64,000 bases of DNA from positions 310,001-374,000 of the forward strand of contig CAMHMZ010000001.1 of the NCBI GenBank assembly GCA_946186375.1, written 5' to 3'. Below, piece by piece: positions 15,684 through 24,400 of the stretch (the stretch's first letter is position 1; each line of letters opens with the position of its first letter). The position numbers were made by a program, and so were the translations under genes. The notes beneath the pieces were generated by a model that was not told the DNA's origin, did no database searches, and saw nothing but the letters and a program-made list of their open reading frames with translations. Origin of the DNA: an uncultured Clostridia bacterium. GTDB taxonomy: Bacteria; Bacillota; Clostridia; Oscillospirales; Oscillospiraceae.

Positions 15684-16049
15684 TTGACAGTAAACGAATT
15701 GCACGCGCAAACACAAGCTGCGATCACGATGGGTCATGGTGAGGACGAAGTCAAAATCGATCTGAATATGGCCAGTATCGGCCCACGCGCTTCGTCTGGC
15801 GTGGACACAGCATACTTAGGTTTCGATTGGGATCACGGTTCCTTTCACATATCACCAAGTCTAAAGCTCGTTTTAGACGGCTTCAGAAGAGACGATCCGA
15901 AGACTGTCTTGATTTATGAGGACAAAGTCATGTCACGTGCAAAAGGCAGACCTTATTTGATCAGATATTGTCCTCGCTGCCAGAACAGTGTCAAAAAGAA
16001 CCAGCGCTACTGCTCGGTGTGTGGCCAGGCGCTTTCGTGGGAAGGCTGA
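15684..16049 (+). CDS. Phage protein with a C-terminal zinc ribbon (121 aa)
   Basis: Starts at TTG 15684 after AAGGAGTGAGACGA. The last 30 residues hold two CxxC pairs, YCPRCQN and YCSVCGQAL, a short zinc ribbon. The rest contains a beta-rich segment of unknown family. It is followed closely by the DUF1064-type gene. Confidence 0.65.
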   Translation: MTVNELHAQTQAAITMGHGEDEVKIDLNMASIGPRASSGVDTAYLGFDWDHGSFHISPSLKLVLDGFRRDDPKTVLIYEDKVMSRAKGRPYLIRYCPRCQNSVKKNQRYCSVCGQALSWEG

Positions 16050-16056
16050 TAAAAAG

Positions 16057-16614
16057 ATGAACATGTCAATAGAAGAGCTCAACGATCTTCTCACAAACAA
16101 TCCGGAGCTCAGAAAAAAGAACAAGGCGCTGGCCGTATCTCTGGGCATTGAAAAGCAGGATATCGCAGCTTCAGAAAAGCGAACAGACCAACCGGGAGAA
16201 GGGGAGAGGCGCCGTCCCAAATACAGGAACAAAAAAGTGTTTGTTTATGAAGATGGAGAAGTGTCTGCTGGAGAGCAAATCGGCGGGCACGGGAAAGTGG
16301 TTGAGCATTATGACTCCGTAAAAGAATACAGGCGATATCAAGACCTGAAGCTTCTGGAAAAGGCCGGCGTGATTTCAGACCTTCACCGCCAGGTAGAATT
16401 TGTCATTCAGGATTCCTTTATATATAAAGGTGAAAAGATATCAAAGATCTCGTACGTAGCGGACCATGTTTACAAAAGAAACGGCGAGCAGGTCGTGGAA
16501 GATGTAAAAGGTGTCGCTAAAGACGGGACGACAATCACGAGCACCAAAGATTTCAAGCTCAAATGGAAACTGCTGAAAGCAAAATATCCGGAGCACACCT
16601 TTGAAATATTTTAG
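16057..16614 (+). CDS. DUF1064-type phage protein, probable PD-(D/E)XK nuclease
   Basis: About 185 residues from ATG 16057; an alternative start is ATG 16063. The middle reads YRNKKVF, then DSVKEYRRYQDLKLLEKAG, then YVADHVYKRNG and VVEDVKG, followed by FKLKWKLLKAKYP. Glu in KEYRR, Asp in VADH and E-D-V-K form a PD-(D/E)XK-like arrangement typical of DUF1064 phage proteins. These resemble Holliday-junction or tailed-phage endonucleases. It lies directly before the integrase gene. Confidence 0.72.
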   Translation: MNMSIEELNDLLTNNPELRKKNKALAVSLGIEKQDIAASEKRTDQPGEGERRRPKYRNKKVFVYEDGEVSAGEQIGGHGKVVEHYDSVKEYRRYQDLKLLEKAGVISDLHRQVEFVIQDSFIYKGEKISKISYVADHVYKRNGEQVVEDVKGVAKDGTTITSTKDFKLKWKLLKAKYPEHTFEIF

Positions 16615-16653
16615 CTTTATCGTTCGCTGATGCGCGAATAGGACGATTTCATT

Positions 16654-17889
16654 ATGACGGCACAAAAGAATTTACAGTCTTCTTCTTTACCTTTGAGCGA
16701 TCTCATGTTATTATCACAGAGTGGTAGCATCGGAAGCGCCGTGGTAGAGGAGATGCTCAAAAAAGCGAAGAAAACCTATGTTGAATCTCGCCACAATCAA
16801 GCGATTAGCCAGATGCGGTCGACAAACAAATACAAAAACGGCAAATGGAAAACCTATTATGTGGGTGACACCGGCAGGAAGGAGATCATTCGGGATTCTG
16901 AGGAAGCCATTTATGAAACACTGTTTGAACTATACAAGCAGCGTGAAAATCGCCCGGCAACGGTAGAAGATGTGTTTAATGCACTCATGGAAAGAAAGCG
17001 CGATCAGCTTGGAAGAAGTCAAAACACGATAGACGATTCGACTCGATACTTCTCATATATCAGCGACGCAATCAAGAAAAAGCCGATTGCAGAAGTTGCA
17101 GAGTCGGATTTGAGGAAATGGTTTGTCAAATCATACATGCCGACGATGCCGAGAGAGCAGGCCTTGCGCAAGATGCTGCAGCTGCTAAAGCAGATTTTCA
17201 GGTACGGCATGCAGATGAAGGTGTGTTTTAGCAACCCGGCGGAATACATCTTATTTGACGACTACGCAAAAGATTGTAATCTCCAAAAAAAGACAGATGA
17301 AGAACGCGCTTTTTCAAAAGAGGAAATTAAACTGCTGACAAACTATGCGTTGACCCGTCCGCAAAACCCGCGAGCAGTGATGTCGATTTTTGCTGCTGAA
17401 ACAGGAATGCGTGTTGGCGAAATGCCGGCCCTGTTATGGGATGATATTTCTGACGAGTACATTCATGTACATAGACAGCAAATCATGGAGAAAGCTTCAA
17501 GAGTCTTTTCCGAGGTAAGCTATACAAAAGATGAGAGGAAACACCCTCATAATGGCCGGATGGTTCCTATAACGAAAGGAATTAAGCAGGCATTGTCTTT
17601 AGCAAAAACGCTTCCTGGAGAATCCAAGTATGTGTTCCATGACAAAAACGGCCTCCCAATCACGAAGGAATCTTACGCACACTATTTGACGAGGGCGTGC
17701 AAAAAACTCGGCATACAGATTTCAAACAATCATGCATATCGCATAGCTTTCAACTCAAGGATGATAGAGTGCGGGTTGTCACCAGCGGATCGAGCTTTAA
17801 TTCTTGGACACGCGGTGCAAACGAACGAGCATCATTACTCAGTGTCAGACAAACGACGTTTGGCTGATATCAAAAGTAAAATGCTATAA
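16654..17889 (+). CDS. Tyrosine recombinase (integrase)
   Basis: 411 residues. The N-terminus has a DNA-binding region, a core-binding SAM-like domain lies at about 110-200, and the catalytic domain runs from about 220. Catalytic residues are seen in order: Arg in GMRVGE near 253, HxxR in HAYR near 361, His in GHAVQ near 386 and Tyr in HHYSV near 395. It integrates and excises the element by site-specific recombination. It lies 30 bases from tRNA-Arg, next to the repeated tRNA segments that mark the attachment site. Confidence 0.92.
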   Translation: MTAQKNLQSSSLPLSDLMLLSQSGSIGSAVVEEMLKKAKKTYVESRHNQAISQMRSTNKYKNGKWKTYYVGDTGRKEIIRDSEEAIYETLFELYKQRENRPATVEDVFNALMERKRDQLGRSQNTIDDSTRYFSYISDAIKKKPIAEVAESDLRKWFVKSYMPTMPREQALRKMLQLLKQIFRYGMQMKVCFSNPAEYILFDDYAKDCNLQKKTDEERAFSKEEIKLLTNYALTRPQNPRAVMSIFAAETGMRVGEMPALLWDDISDEYIHVHRQQIMEKASRVFSEVSYTKDERKHPHNGRMVPITKGIKQALSLAKTLPGESKYVFHDKNGLPITKESYAHYLTRACKKLGIQISNNHAYRIAFNSRMIECGLSPADRALILGHAVQTNEHHYSVSDKRRLADIKSKML

Positions 17890-17891
17890 AA

Positions 17892-17920
17892 AAACAGGAG
17901 ACTGTCCAAGTCTCCTGTTT
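17892..17920. terminator. Bidirectional terminator between integrase and tRNA-Arg
   Basis: AACAGGAGACT and AGTCTCCTGTT with a five-base loop. The minus strand ends in seven T, so it terminates tRNA-Arg; the plus strand has a shorter T run after the integrase stop. It touches the encoded CCA of the tRNA. Confidence 0.85.
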
Positions 17921-17996
17921 GGCACCCACGAGAGGATTCGAACCTCCGACTTCACGCTTAGGAGGCGTGCGCTCTATCCTGCTGAGCTACGTGGGC
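17920..17996 (-). tRNA. tRNA-Arg(CCT), complete copy next to the integrase
   Basis: On the minus strand: acceptor GCCCACG/CGTGGGT, discriminator G, encoded CCA, anticodon loop CTCCTAA (CCT), T loop TTCGAAT. It lies downstream of the host promoter at 18160-18188 and of a broken 5' copy (18090-18131), so it is probably supplied by the element to replace the disrupted host gene. Confidence 0.92.
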
Positions 17997-18089
17997 AAAT
18001 ATTTGATTATCACTCATTGGCACTCAGGAAAATTCCGCGCCGTCGCCACCAAATGCCTTTTAAATAGCCACTTTTCATTTTTGGCCAAG

Positions 18090-18131
18090 CGCTTAGGAGG
18101 CGGTCGCTCTATCCTGCTGAGCTACGCGGGC
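18090..18131 (-). pseudogene. 5' half of tRNA-Arg(CCT), probable att junction
   Basis: On the minus strand it contains the acceptor 5' strand, the D arm and the anticodon arm of a tRNA-Arg close to the full copy, then diverges after the anticodon stem. Identical to the full copy are 13 bases covering the anticodon loop (18090-18102 and 17955-17967) and 22 bases of the D arm region (18105-18126 and 17970-17991). The crossover core is therefore likely in the anticodon loop. Confidence 0.75.
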
Positions 18132-18159
18132 AAATGGCTCCTGCTTCCGGAACTTTGCT

Positions 18160-18188
18160 ATTTTATCGCAGTTTACCCTCTCTGTCAA
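18160..18188 (-). promoter_or_regulatory. Native promoter of the tRNA-Arg locus
   Basis: On the minus strand: TTGACA (18183-18188), 17 bases, TAAAAT (18160-18165). Transcription would start about 20 bases before the broken tRNA half and run through it into the complete tRNA-Arg and its terminator. Confidence 0.75.
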
Positions 18189-18212
18189 TCCTAAGCTTTT
18201 GGAGTTGTCGAT

Positions 18213-21134
18213 ATGCTCAAGCTTGTCAACATCAAAAAAGACTATATCACCGGAGATACCACGGTCCACGCTTTGAAGGGGATCGATCTGGCCTTCCGCG
18301 AGAGCGAATTTGTGGCCATCCTCGGCCATTCCGGCTGCGGCAAAACGACGATGCTGAACATCATCGGCGGCCTGGATCAGTACAGCTCCGGCGACCTTGT
18401 CATCAACGGACGCTCTACGAAGAACTTTGCGGACAGCGACTGGGACGCCTACCGCAACCATTCGATCGGCTTTGTGTTTCAGTCCTATAATCTGATCCCG
18501 CATCAGACCGTGCTCTCCAACGTGGAGCTTGCGCTGACGCTCTCCGGCGTCGCTCCCTCCGAACGGAAGGCGCGCGCCAGAGAGGCGCTGGAAAAGGTCG
18601 GGCTCGGGGATCAGCTCTACAAGAAGCCGAACCAGATGTCCGGCGGTCAGATGCAGCGCGTCGCCATCGCGCGTGCTCTCGTAAACGATCCGGATATCCT
18701 CCTGGCCGACGAGCCGACCGGCGCGCTCGACTCCGAGACTTCCGTGCAGATCATGGAGATCCTGAAGGAGATCGCCAAAAACAAGCTGATCATCATGGTC
18801 ACGCACAATCCGGAGCTGGCCACGGACTACGCCAGCCGGATCATTCGTCTCAAGGACGGCGAGATCATCGACGACAGCGATCCCTTCACGGCGCAGGAGG
18901 AAGAAGCGGCAGCACCCGGTGGTCGGCGTCTGAAGACCTCCATGAGCTTCTTCACGGCCATGGCGCTTTCGATGAATAACCTCATGACCAAGAAGGCGCG
19001 CACGATCCTCACGGCCTTCGCCGGGAGCATCGGCATCATCGGCATCGCGCTCATCATGTCGCTTTCCAATGGCATACAGAACTACATCGACAAGGTGCAG
19101 GAGGACACGCTCTCAAGCTACCCGATCACGATCCAGGCTGAGAGCGTCGATATGACGAGCATGATGGCCTCCATGATGGGCGCCCAGGCTGCGAGCGAGA
19201 GCAACCGCCATGAGAAGGACGCGGTCTATTCCAGCTCCGTCCTTTTCGATATGATCAATTCCTTCGTCACGGCTGACACCGAGACGAACAATCTCAAACC
19301 CTTCAAGGCCTATATCGAGGATGACAGCAGCGAGCTGAACCAGCACATGAGCTCGGTGCAGTATTCCTACGACGTGGATCTCACGCCCTATGCGGAAGAC
19401 GACAACGGACATATCGGACGCACGGACACCGTGCAGATCATGCAGACGGCCATGTCGGCCTCCTTTGGCGGAGATTACAGCAGCTATTTTGCCACCTATG
19501 GACAGATGTACTCCGCGCTGGACGTGTGGCAGGAGATGCTGCCGGGGGAGAACGGCGAGGCGATCCACCCCCTTTTGAAGGAGCAGTACGACGTATTATA
19601 TGGGCACTGGCCGGAAAACTACGACGAGGTCATTCTGATCGTGGATGAGAATAACGAGATCTCTGACCTTGTCCTGTATTCGATCGGTCTCAAGCCCAGC
19701 GACAGCATCGCCGAAAATATGGAAGCGCTCATGTCGGCCGAGGCGATGGAGACGAAGCTCGAGAGCTGGAGCTATGAGGATATCTGCAGCCGTTCCTTCC
19801 GCTATATCTATCCGGCGGATCAGTACAGCTATGACGAGGAGAGCGGAGAGTATATCGATCTGACGCAGGAGGAGCTCGGTCTGCGGACGCTCTACAATAA
19901 CGGGCTGGAGATCCGGATCGTCGGCATCGTGCGGCAGAACAGCGACGCCATGTCCGGTATGCTGACCGGCGCCATCGGTTATACGCACGCGCTGGTGGAG
20001 CACGTGGCCGGGGAGGCTATGACGAAGGATCTCCTGCTCAAGCAGCTTGGCGACCCCGAGCACGACGTCTTTTCCGGTCTGCCGTTTCTCGACAGGGAAG
20101 ACGAGGCTATGACAAAGTCCCGCAAGCAGGAGGCCGCCCGGGACTATATCTCGAAGGCTGACGCGCAGCAGAAGGCGGAGCTCTACGTCACCTATATGTG
20201 CAACCCGACGGACGACTATGTGCAGGAGCTCATCGACGAGCAGATGGACGGCACGAATCGCGAGGACATCGAAAAAATGATCCTCGAGAACTATCCGGAA
20301 TATGCAGGCATGCTGAGCCAGATGGACGACGATATGCTTTTCAGCTATATCGGGCAGATGGCCGGACAGCAGGCCAGGGAGCAGTATGCTCAGCAGATGA
20401 AGGCGCTCTACGCCGAGCTCAGCGACGAGGAGCTGGCGGAGGACTTCGATCTGCTCGTGCTGACGGACGAGGATTATCTGTGGATCTACGAGAACGCCAT
20501 GCCGCCGGTCTATTCCTCCAGCAGCTATAAGGACGTTCTGAAAAAGCTCGGCTATGTGGATCTCGAGACTCCGAGCACAATCAACATCTACGCCTCGACC
20601 TTCGAGGACAAGGACGCGATCGCGGAGGCGATCAAGCACTATAACGAGAACGCGTCCGAAAGCGACCAGATCAGCTATACGGACATCGTGGCGCTGCTGA
20701 TGAGCTCGATCACCACGATCATCAACGTCATCAGCTATGTGCTTATCGCCTTTGTAGCCATCTCACTCGTGGTGTCCTCCATCATGATCGGCATCATCAC
20801 CTATATCAGCGTCCTGGAACGGACCAAGGAGATCGGTATCCTGCGCGCGATCGGCGCTTCGAAGAAGGATGTCTCCCGCGTCTTCAACGCCGAGACCGTC
20901 ATCATCGGCTTTACGGCCGGTGCGATCGGTATACTCATGACGATTCTGCTGAATATCCCCATCAACATCATCGTGCATGATCTGACGGATATCCAGTCTC
21001 TCAATTCCACGCTGCCTGCTGTCGGCGGGATCGCACTCGTGCTGATCAGCATGGGTCTCACCTTTATCGCCGGACTGATTCCCTCCGGGATCGCCGCGAA
21101 AAAGGATCCTGTAGAAGCGCTTCGGACCGAGTGA
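18213..21134 (+). CDS. MacB-type ABC transporter, ATPase-permease fusion
   Basis: 973 residues. The ATPase is N-terminal: Walker A GHSGCGKTT near 37-45, signature MSGGQMQRVAIARAL near 145, Walker B LLADEPTGALD near 165. A linker leads to a first membrane helix near 260-285, then a long extracellular part of about 500 residues, and three C-terminal helices (from about 825) with the FtsX motif LERTKEIGILRAIGASKKDV. Such proteins move lipids, peptides or antibiotics out of the membrane. The fused order resembles MacB; in Firmicutes the halves are more often separate. Confidence 0.88.
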   Translation: MLKLVNIKKDYITGDTTVHALKGIDLAFRESEFVAILGHSGCGKTTMLNIIGGLDQYSSGDLVINGRSTKNFADSDWDAYRNHSIGFVFQSYNLIPHQTVLSNVELALTLSGVAPSERKARAREALEKVGLGDQLYKKPNQMSGGQMQRVAIARALVNDPDILLADEPTGALDSETSVQIMEILKEIAKNKLIIMVTHNPELATDYASRIIRLKDGEIIDDSDPFTAQEEEAAAPGGRRLKTSMSFFTAMALSMNNLMTKKARTILTAFAGSIGIIGIALIMSLSNGIQNYIDKVQEDTLSSYPITIQAESVDMTSMMASMMGAQAASESNRHEKDAVYSSSVLFDMINSFVTADTETNNLKPFKAYIEDDSSELNQHMSSVQYSYDVDLTPYAEDDNGHIGRTDTVQIMQTAMSASFGGDYSSYFATYGQMYSALDVWQEMLPGENGEAIHPLLKEQYDVLYGHWPENYDEVILIVDENNEISDLVLYSIGLKPSDSIAENMEALMSAEAMETKLESWSYEDICSRSFRYIYPADQYSYDEESGEYIDLTQEELGLRTLYNNGLEIRIVGIVRQNSDAMSGMLTGAIGYTHALVEHVAGEAMTKDLLLKQLGDPEHDVFSGLPFLDREDEAMTKSRKQEAARDYISKADAQQKAELYVTYMCNPTDDYVQELIDEQMDGTNREDIEKMILENYPEYAGMLSQMDDDMLFSYIGQMAGQQAREQYAQQMKALYAELSDEELAEDFDLLVLTDEDYLWIYENAMPPVYSSSSYKDVLKKLGYVDLETPSTINIYASTFEDKDAIAEAIKHYNENASESDQISYTDIVALLMSSITTIINVISYVLIAFVAISLVVSSIMIGIITYISVLERTKEIGILRAIGASKKDVSRVFNAETVIIGFTAGAIGILMTILLNIPINIIVHDLTDIQSLNSTLPAVGGIALVLISMGLTFIAGLIPSGIAAKKDPVEALRTE

Positions 21135-21153
21135 TCATAGAAAAGGCAAAAAA

Positions 21154-21191
21154 GCCTCCGCTGCTTGAGCTTTTGCTCAGACAGCGGAGGC
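21154..21191. terminator. Bidirectional terminator between the ABC transporter and hypA
   Basis: GCCTCCGCTG and CAGCGGAGGC enclose a second small stem. A-rich on the left and T-rich on the right, so it works for both converging genes. Confidence 0.85.
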
Positions 21192-21196
21192 TTTTG

Positions 21197-21541
21197 CTAT
21201 ATGGCCTCGATTTCTTTGATGTTATACTCGTTGCCGGTGATCAAAAAGGTATTCGGGCTGTGGCAGTAGGGACATTCCTTGCCATACTGCATGGTGGGAT
21301 AGGTCTGTTTGCAGTCCTGGCAGTAGGTGACCGCCTTCAGCTCTTCGATCTTGAGCTCGGTCTCCTTGAAATGCTCGGTCTTCTCCCGGGCGTACTGCCA
21401 GAAGTCCATGAGGTAGCTGGGGATGATCCCGCTGACCTCACCGACCTCCAGCGTGATGGATCCGACCTGCTTTAGATCGTTTTCCACCATCAGCTTTTCC
21501 ACCGTGTCGATCACATAATAGATGGTTCCTAATTCGTGCAT
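21197..21541 (-). CDS. hypA: Hydrogenase nickel-incorporation protein HypA
   Basis: 114 residues beginning MHELG, which carries the nickel-binding His2 of HypA. The C-terminal zinc domain has CQDC and CPYC pairs (about residues 74-77 and 90-93), normal for the family. It delivers nickel with HypB to NiFe hydrogenase. It starts three bases after the large oxidoreductase stop, in the same direction. No hydrogenase or other hyp genes are in the window, so it may serve another target here or act in trans. Confidence 0.88.
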   Translation of the reverse strand: MHELGTIYYVIDTVEKLMVENDLKQVGSITLEVGEVSGIIPSYLMDFWQYAREKTEHFKETELKIEELKAVTYCQDCKQTYPTMQYGKECPYCHSPNTFLITGNEYNIKEIEAI

Positions 21542-21543
21542 TC

Positions 21544-24246
21544 TCAGCCCTTGCGGATGATCCGTACCTGCTTGGCGGCGTGCTTGAGCATCGGGCCGAC
21601 CTTGTCCTCGCAGCGAACCATGGTGGAGGCGGCGGGAACGTCGCGTTCGAGGTGGATCGCATCGAACATGCACTTGGTCGTGCACAGGCCGCAGCCGATG
21701 CACTTGTTCTGGTCGACGACGCTGACGCCGCAGCCCAGGCAGCGGCTGGCCTCGCGCTTGACCTGCTCTTCGGTGAAGGTCAGGCGGTCATGCTCGAAGG
21801 AACGGGCCTTCTTCTCATCGTGCAGGATGGGCTGACGCTCGGGCCGGTCGAAGCTGTCGAGACCGAAGACAAGGTTCTCCTTGTCCAGCTCGTAGAACTC
21901 GCGGAGGTTACGGCCCTGCGTGAGGCTCTGGCCGTCCTGAACGAAGCGGTGCAGGGACTCGGCGCCCTCGCGGCCCGCGGCGATCGCATCGATGGCAAAC
22001 TTCGGACCGGTGTAGACGTCACCGCCCACGAAGATGTCCTCCTGCTCGGTCTGATAGGTGACGGCGTCGGCCAGGGCGTTGCCCTTCTTGCCGGTCTTGA
22101 GCTCGCCAACGTCCAGTTTGCCCCAGTCGATGCTCTGGCCGACGGCGGCGAGGACGGAGTCGACCGCGATGGTCTCGAACTTGCCGGTGCCGACGGGCTT
22201 GCGGCGGCCCTTCTCGTCGGCTTCGCCCAGCTCCATGAGCTCGACCTTGATGCCGGTGACCTTGCCGTCTGCGCCGAGGATCTCCACCGGGGCGTTGAGG
22301 AAGCAGAACTTCACGCCTTCAGCCTTGGCCTCGGCGATCTCCTCCTTGTCAGCGGGCATTTCGGCCTCGCTGCGGCGATAGATCACATAGGTCTCGGCGC
22401 CGAGACGAACAGCCGTGCGGCAAACGTCCATCGCGACGTTGCCGCCGCCGATGACCGCACACTTCTTGCCGATGGAGGGCTTGTTGCCGAGGTTAACTTC
22501 ACGCAGGAAGTCGACGCCGCCGAACACACCCTCCAGCTCTTCGCCGGGGATGTTCAGCTTCTGACTCTTCTGTGCGCCGATGGCCACGTAGAAGCCCTTG
22601 TAGCCCTGCTCGCGCAGCTCGGCGATGGTGACGTCCTTGCCGATCTCGGTGTTCATCTGGAAGTGGACGCCCATCTTCTCGAGCACTTCGATCTCGCCCT
22701 TGAGAGCGGCGCGGTCGAGACGGTAGCTGGGGATGCCCATGACGAGCATGCCGCCGGGCTGGGGATTGCGGTCGAACACGGTGACGTTGGAATACCCCAT
22801 GCGGGCCAGGTAGTAGGCACAGCTCAGACCGGCGGGGCCGGCGCCGATGATGGCGACCTTCTCCTCATAGCCCTTGTCGATCGGGCGGCGGTACAGCGGG
22901 GCGGGAATATAGCGATCCTCGCTCTTGAGATCCTGCTCGGCGATGAACTTCTTGATCTCGTCGATGGCGAGAGCCTTGTCCATCATGCCGCGGGTGCAGG
23001 CGTCCTCGCAGCGGCGGTTGCAGACATAGCCGCAGACAGAGGGGAAGGGGTTATCCTGCTTGATGAGCTTGAGAGCGTCGAGATAACGGCCTTCCTTGGC
23101 GAGCTTGATGTAGCCCTGGATGGCGATATGGGCCGGGCAGGCAGTCTTGCAGGGGGCCGTGCCGGACTCATGGCAATTCTTGCGGTTGTCGGCGACATAG
23201 TTCGGGTTCCACTTGTCCTTGCCCCACTTGAGACCGTGCGGCAGCTCCTGCTTGGGATACTGCACTTCGCCGTTCTTGGTGCACAGCTTCTGGCCGAGCT
23301 TCACGGCGCCGGCCGGGCAGACCTCGACGCACTTGCCGCAGGCAACGCAGCTGTCCTTGTCGACATGGGCACGATAGGCCGAGGCGGACAGGTTCGGGGT
23401 GTTGAAGTACTGGCTGGTGCGCAGCGCAAAGCAGACGCCGACGTCGCAGTTGCACAGGCCGAAGATTTTGTCCTGGCCGTCGATGTTCGTGATCTGATGG
23501 ACATAGCCGTTGTCCTCGGCGCGCTGGCAGATCGCCAGAGCCTCTTCCTTGGTGATGGGGCGGCCCTTACCGGTCTCGACCAGGTATTCGGCAAAATCGC
23601 CGAGGCCGATGCAGCAGTCGTCCTGGATCTCGCCGGAGCCCTGGCCGTACAGGCGGCGGGCGTTGCGGCAGGAGCAGTAGCCGACGGAGAGCTTGCCGTC
23701 GTACTTGTCGAGCCAATGGGAGATATGTTCGATGGAGATGGATTCGTTCGTGGCGTTGATGGCCTTTTCGACCGGGATGACGTGCATGCCGATGCCGTCG
23801 CCGCCGGGAGGGATGAGGTGGGTCTTGCCTTCCAGAGGCAGGAAGGTCATCTTGTCAAAGCTGTCGGCCAGCTCAGGGTACTTGCAGACCTGCTCGTAGA
23901 CCATGTTCGTCATCTCAGCGATGCCGGGGACAAAGAGCTGGACATACCACTGCTTGACGTGCTCAGGGTTTTCACGGTGATACTCGACGATGCCGTGCAT
24001 AGCCGCGTCGGTGAGCAGCTCCTCAACGCGCGCCTCGCTTTTGCCGGTGAGCTTGGCGATCTCCGCCGTGGTCTTGGGCTTGCGCAGGCCCATCTTCAGC
24101 ATGACCTCCGCGATCTCGTCGCTGGAGCATGCGCGGTCCAGAATGATGTACTCCGGATCGTTTTCCGTCAGCCGCTTGATGCCGAATTTATAAGGGAGAC
24201 GGTCAGTGATCATTTTGCCAAGGTCAAAAAGAATTTCCCTTGCCAT
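21544..24246 (-). CDS. NAD(P)-linked Fe-S flavoprotein oxidoreductase, GltD/NfnB-like
   Basis: 900 residues. The N-terminal 270 residues have a winged-helix-like part and a cysteine-rich region (SCRNA, DCCIG, CNCDVGVC). A ferredoxin domain follows with CVACGKCVEVCP near 300, then the GltD-type linker with CKTACPAH and CGYVCNRRCEDAC. FAD binding GAGPAGLSCAYYLARMGY lies near 465, an NAD(P) site near 610, and a second ferredoxin motif CIGCGLCTTKCMFDAIH near 855. It should pass electrons between NAD(P)H and ferredoxin or a partner. The partner is not in the window. Common in anaerobic Clostridia. Confidence 0.82.
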   Translation of the reverse strand: MAREILFDLGKMITDRLPYKFGIKRLTENDPEYIILDRACSSDEIAEVMLKMGLRKPKTTAEIAKLTGKSEARVEELLTDAAMHGIVEYHRENPEHVKQWYVQLFVPGIAEMTNMVYEQVCKYPELADSFDKMTFLPLEGKTHLIPPGGDGIGMHVIPVEKAINATNESISIEHISHWLDKYDGKLSVGYCSCRNARRLYGQGSGEIQDDCCIGLGDFAEYLVETGKGRPITKEEALAICQRAEDNGYVHQITNIDGQDKIFGLCNCDVGVCFALRTSQYFNTPNLSASAYRAHVDKDSCVACGKCVEVCPAGAVKLGQKLCTKNGEVQYPKQELPHGLKWGKDKWNPNYVADNRKNCHESGTAPCKTACPAHIAIQGYIKLAKEGRYLDALKLIKQDNPFPSVCGYVCNRRCEDACTRGMMDKALAIDEIKKFIAEQDLKSEDRYIPAPLYRRPIDKGYEEKVAIIGAGPAGLSCAYYLARMGYSNVTVFDRNPQPGGMLVMGIPSYRLDRAALKGEIEVLEKMGVHFQMNTEIGKDVTIAELREQGYKGFYVAIGAQKSQKLNIPGEELEGVFGGVDFLREVNLGNKPSIGKKCAVIGGGNVAMDVCRTAVRLGAETYVIYRRSEAEMPADKEEIAEAKAEGVKFCFLNAPVEILGADGKVTGIKVELMELGEADEKGRRKPVGTGKFETIAVDSVLAAVGQSIDWGKLDVGELKTGKKGNALADAVTYQTEQEDIFVGGDVYTGPKFAIDAIAAGREGAESLHRFVQDGQSLTQGRNLREFYELDKENLVFGLDSFDRPERQPILHDEKKARSFEHDRLTFTEEQVKREASRCLGCGVSVVDQNKCIGCGLCTTKCMFDAIHLERDVPAASTMVRCEDKVGPMLKHAAKQVRIIRKG

Positions 24247-24360
24247 GTGCTTTCTCCTCTCTGATATGTTGGATTTGTGAACCTCTCACTTCTGTATTAC
24301 CATATCATATACAGCATCAAATGTCACGAAAAATTTGCTTCCATAAGACGCAAAGCCGTT

Positions 24361-24391
24361 AAAAACGCCGGAAGTCGAAGACTTCCGGCGT
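24361..24391 (-). terminator. Terminator after asd
   Basis: ACGCCGGAAGT and ACTTCCGGCGT with loop CGAAG; on the minus strand it is followed by TTTTTAA, ten bases past the asd stop. Confidence 0.85.
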
Positions 24392-24400
24392 GTATGCGGA

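Noticed and set aside
21580-24264. Open frame of 894 codons on the plus strand opposite the oxidoreductase gene
   Set aside because: It mirrors the GC-rich real gene on the minus strand, and its translation is a low-complexity mix without domains.
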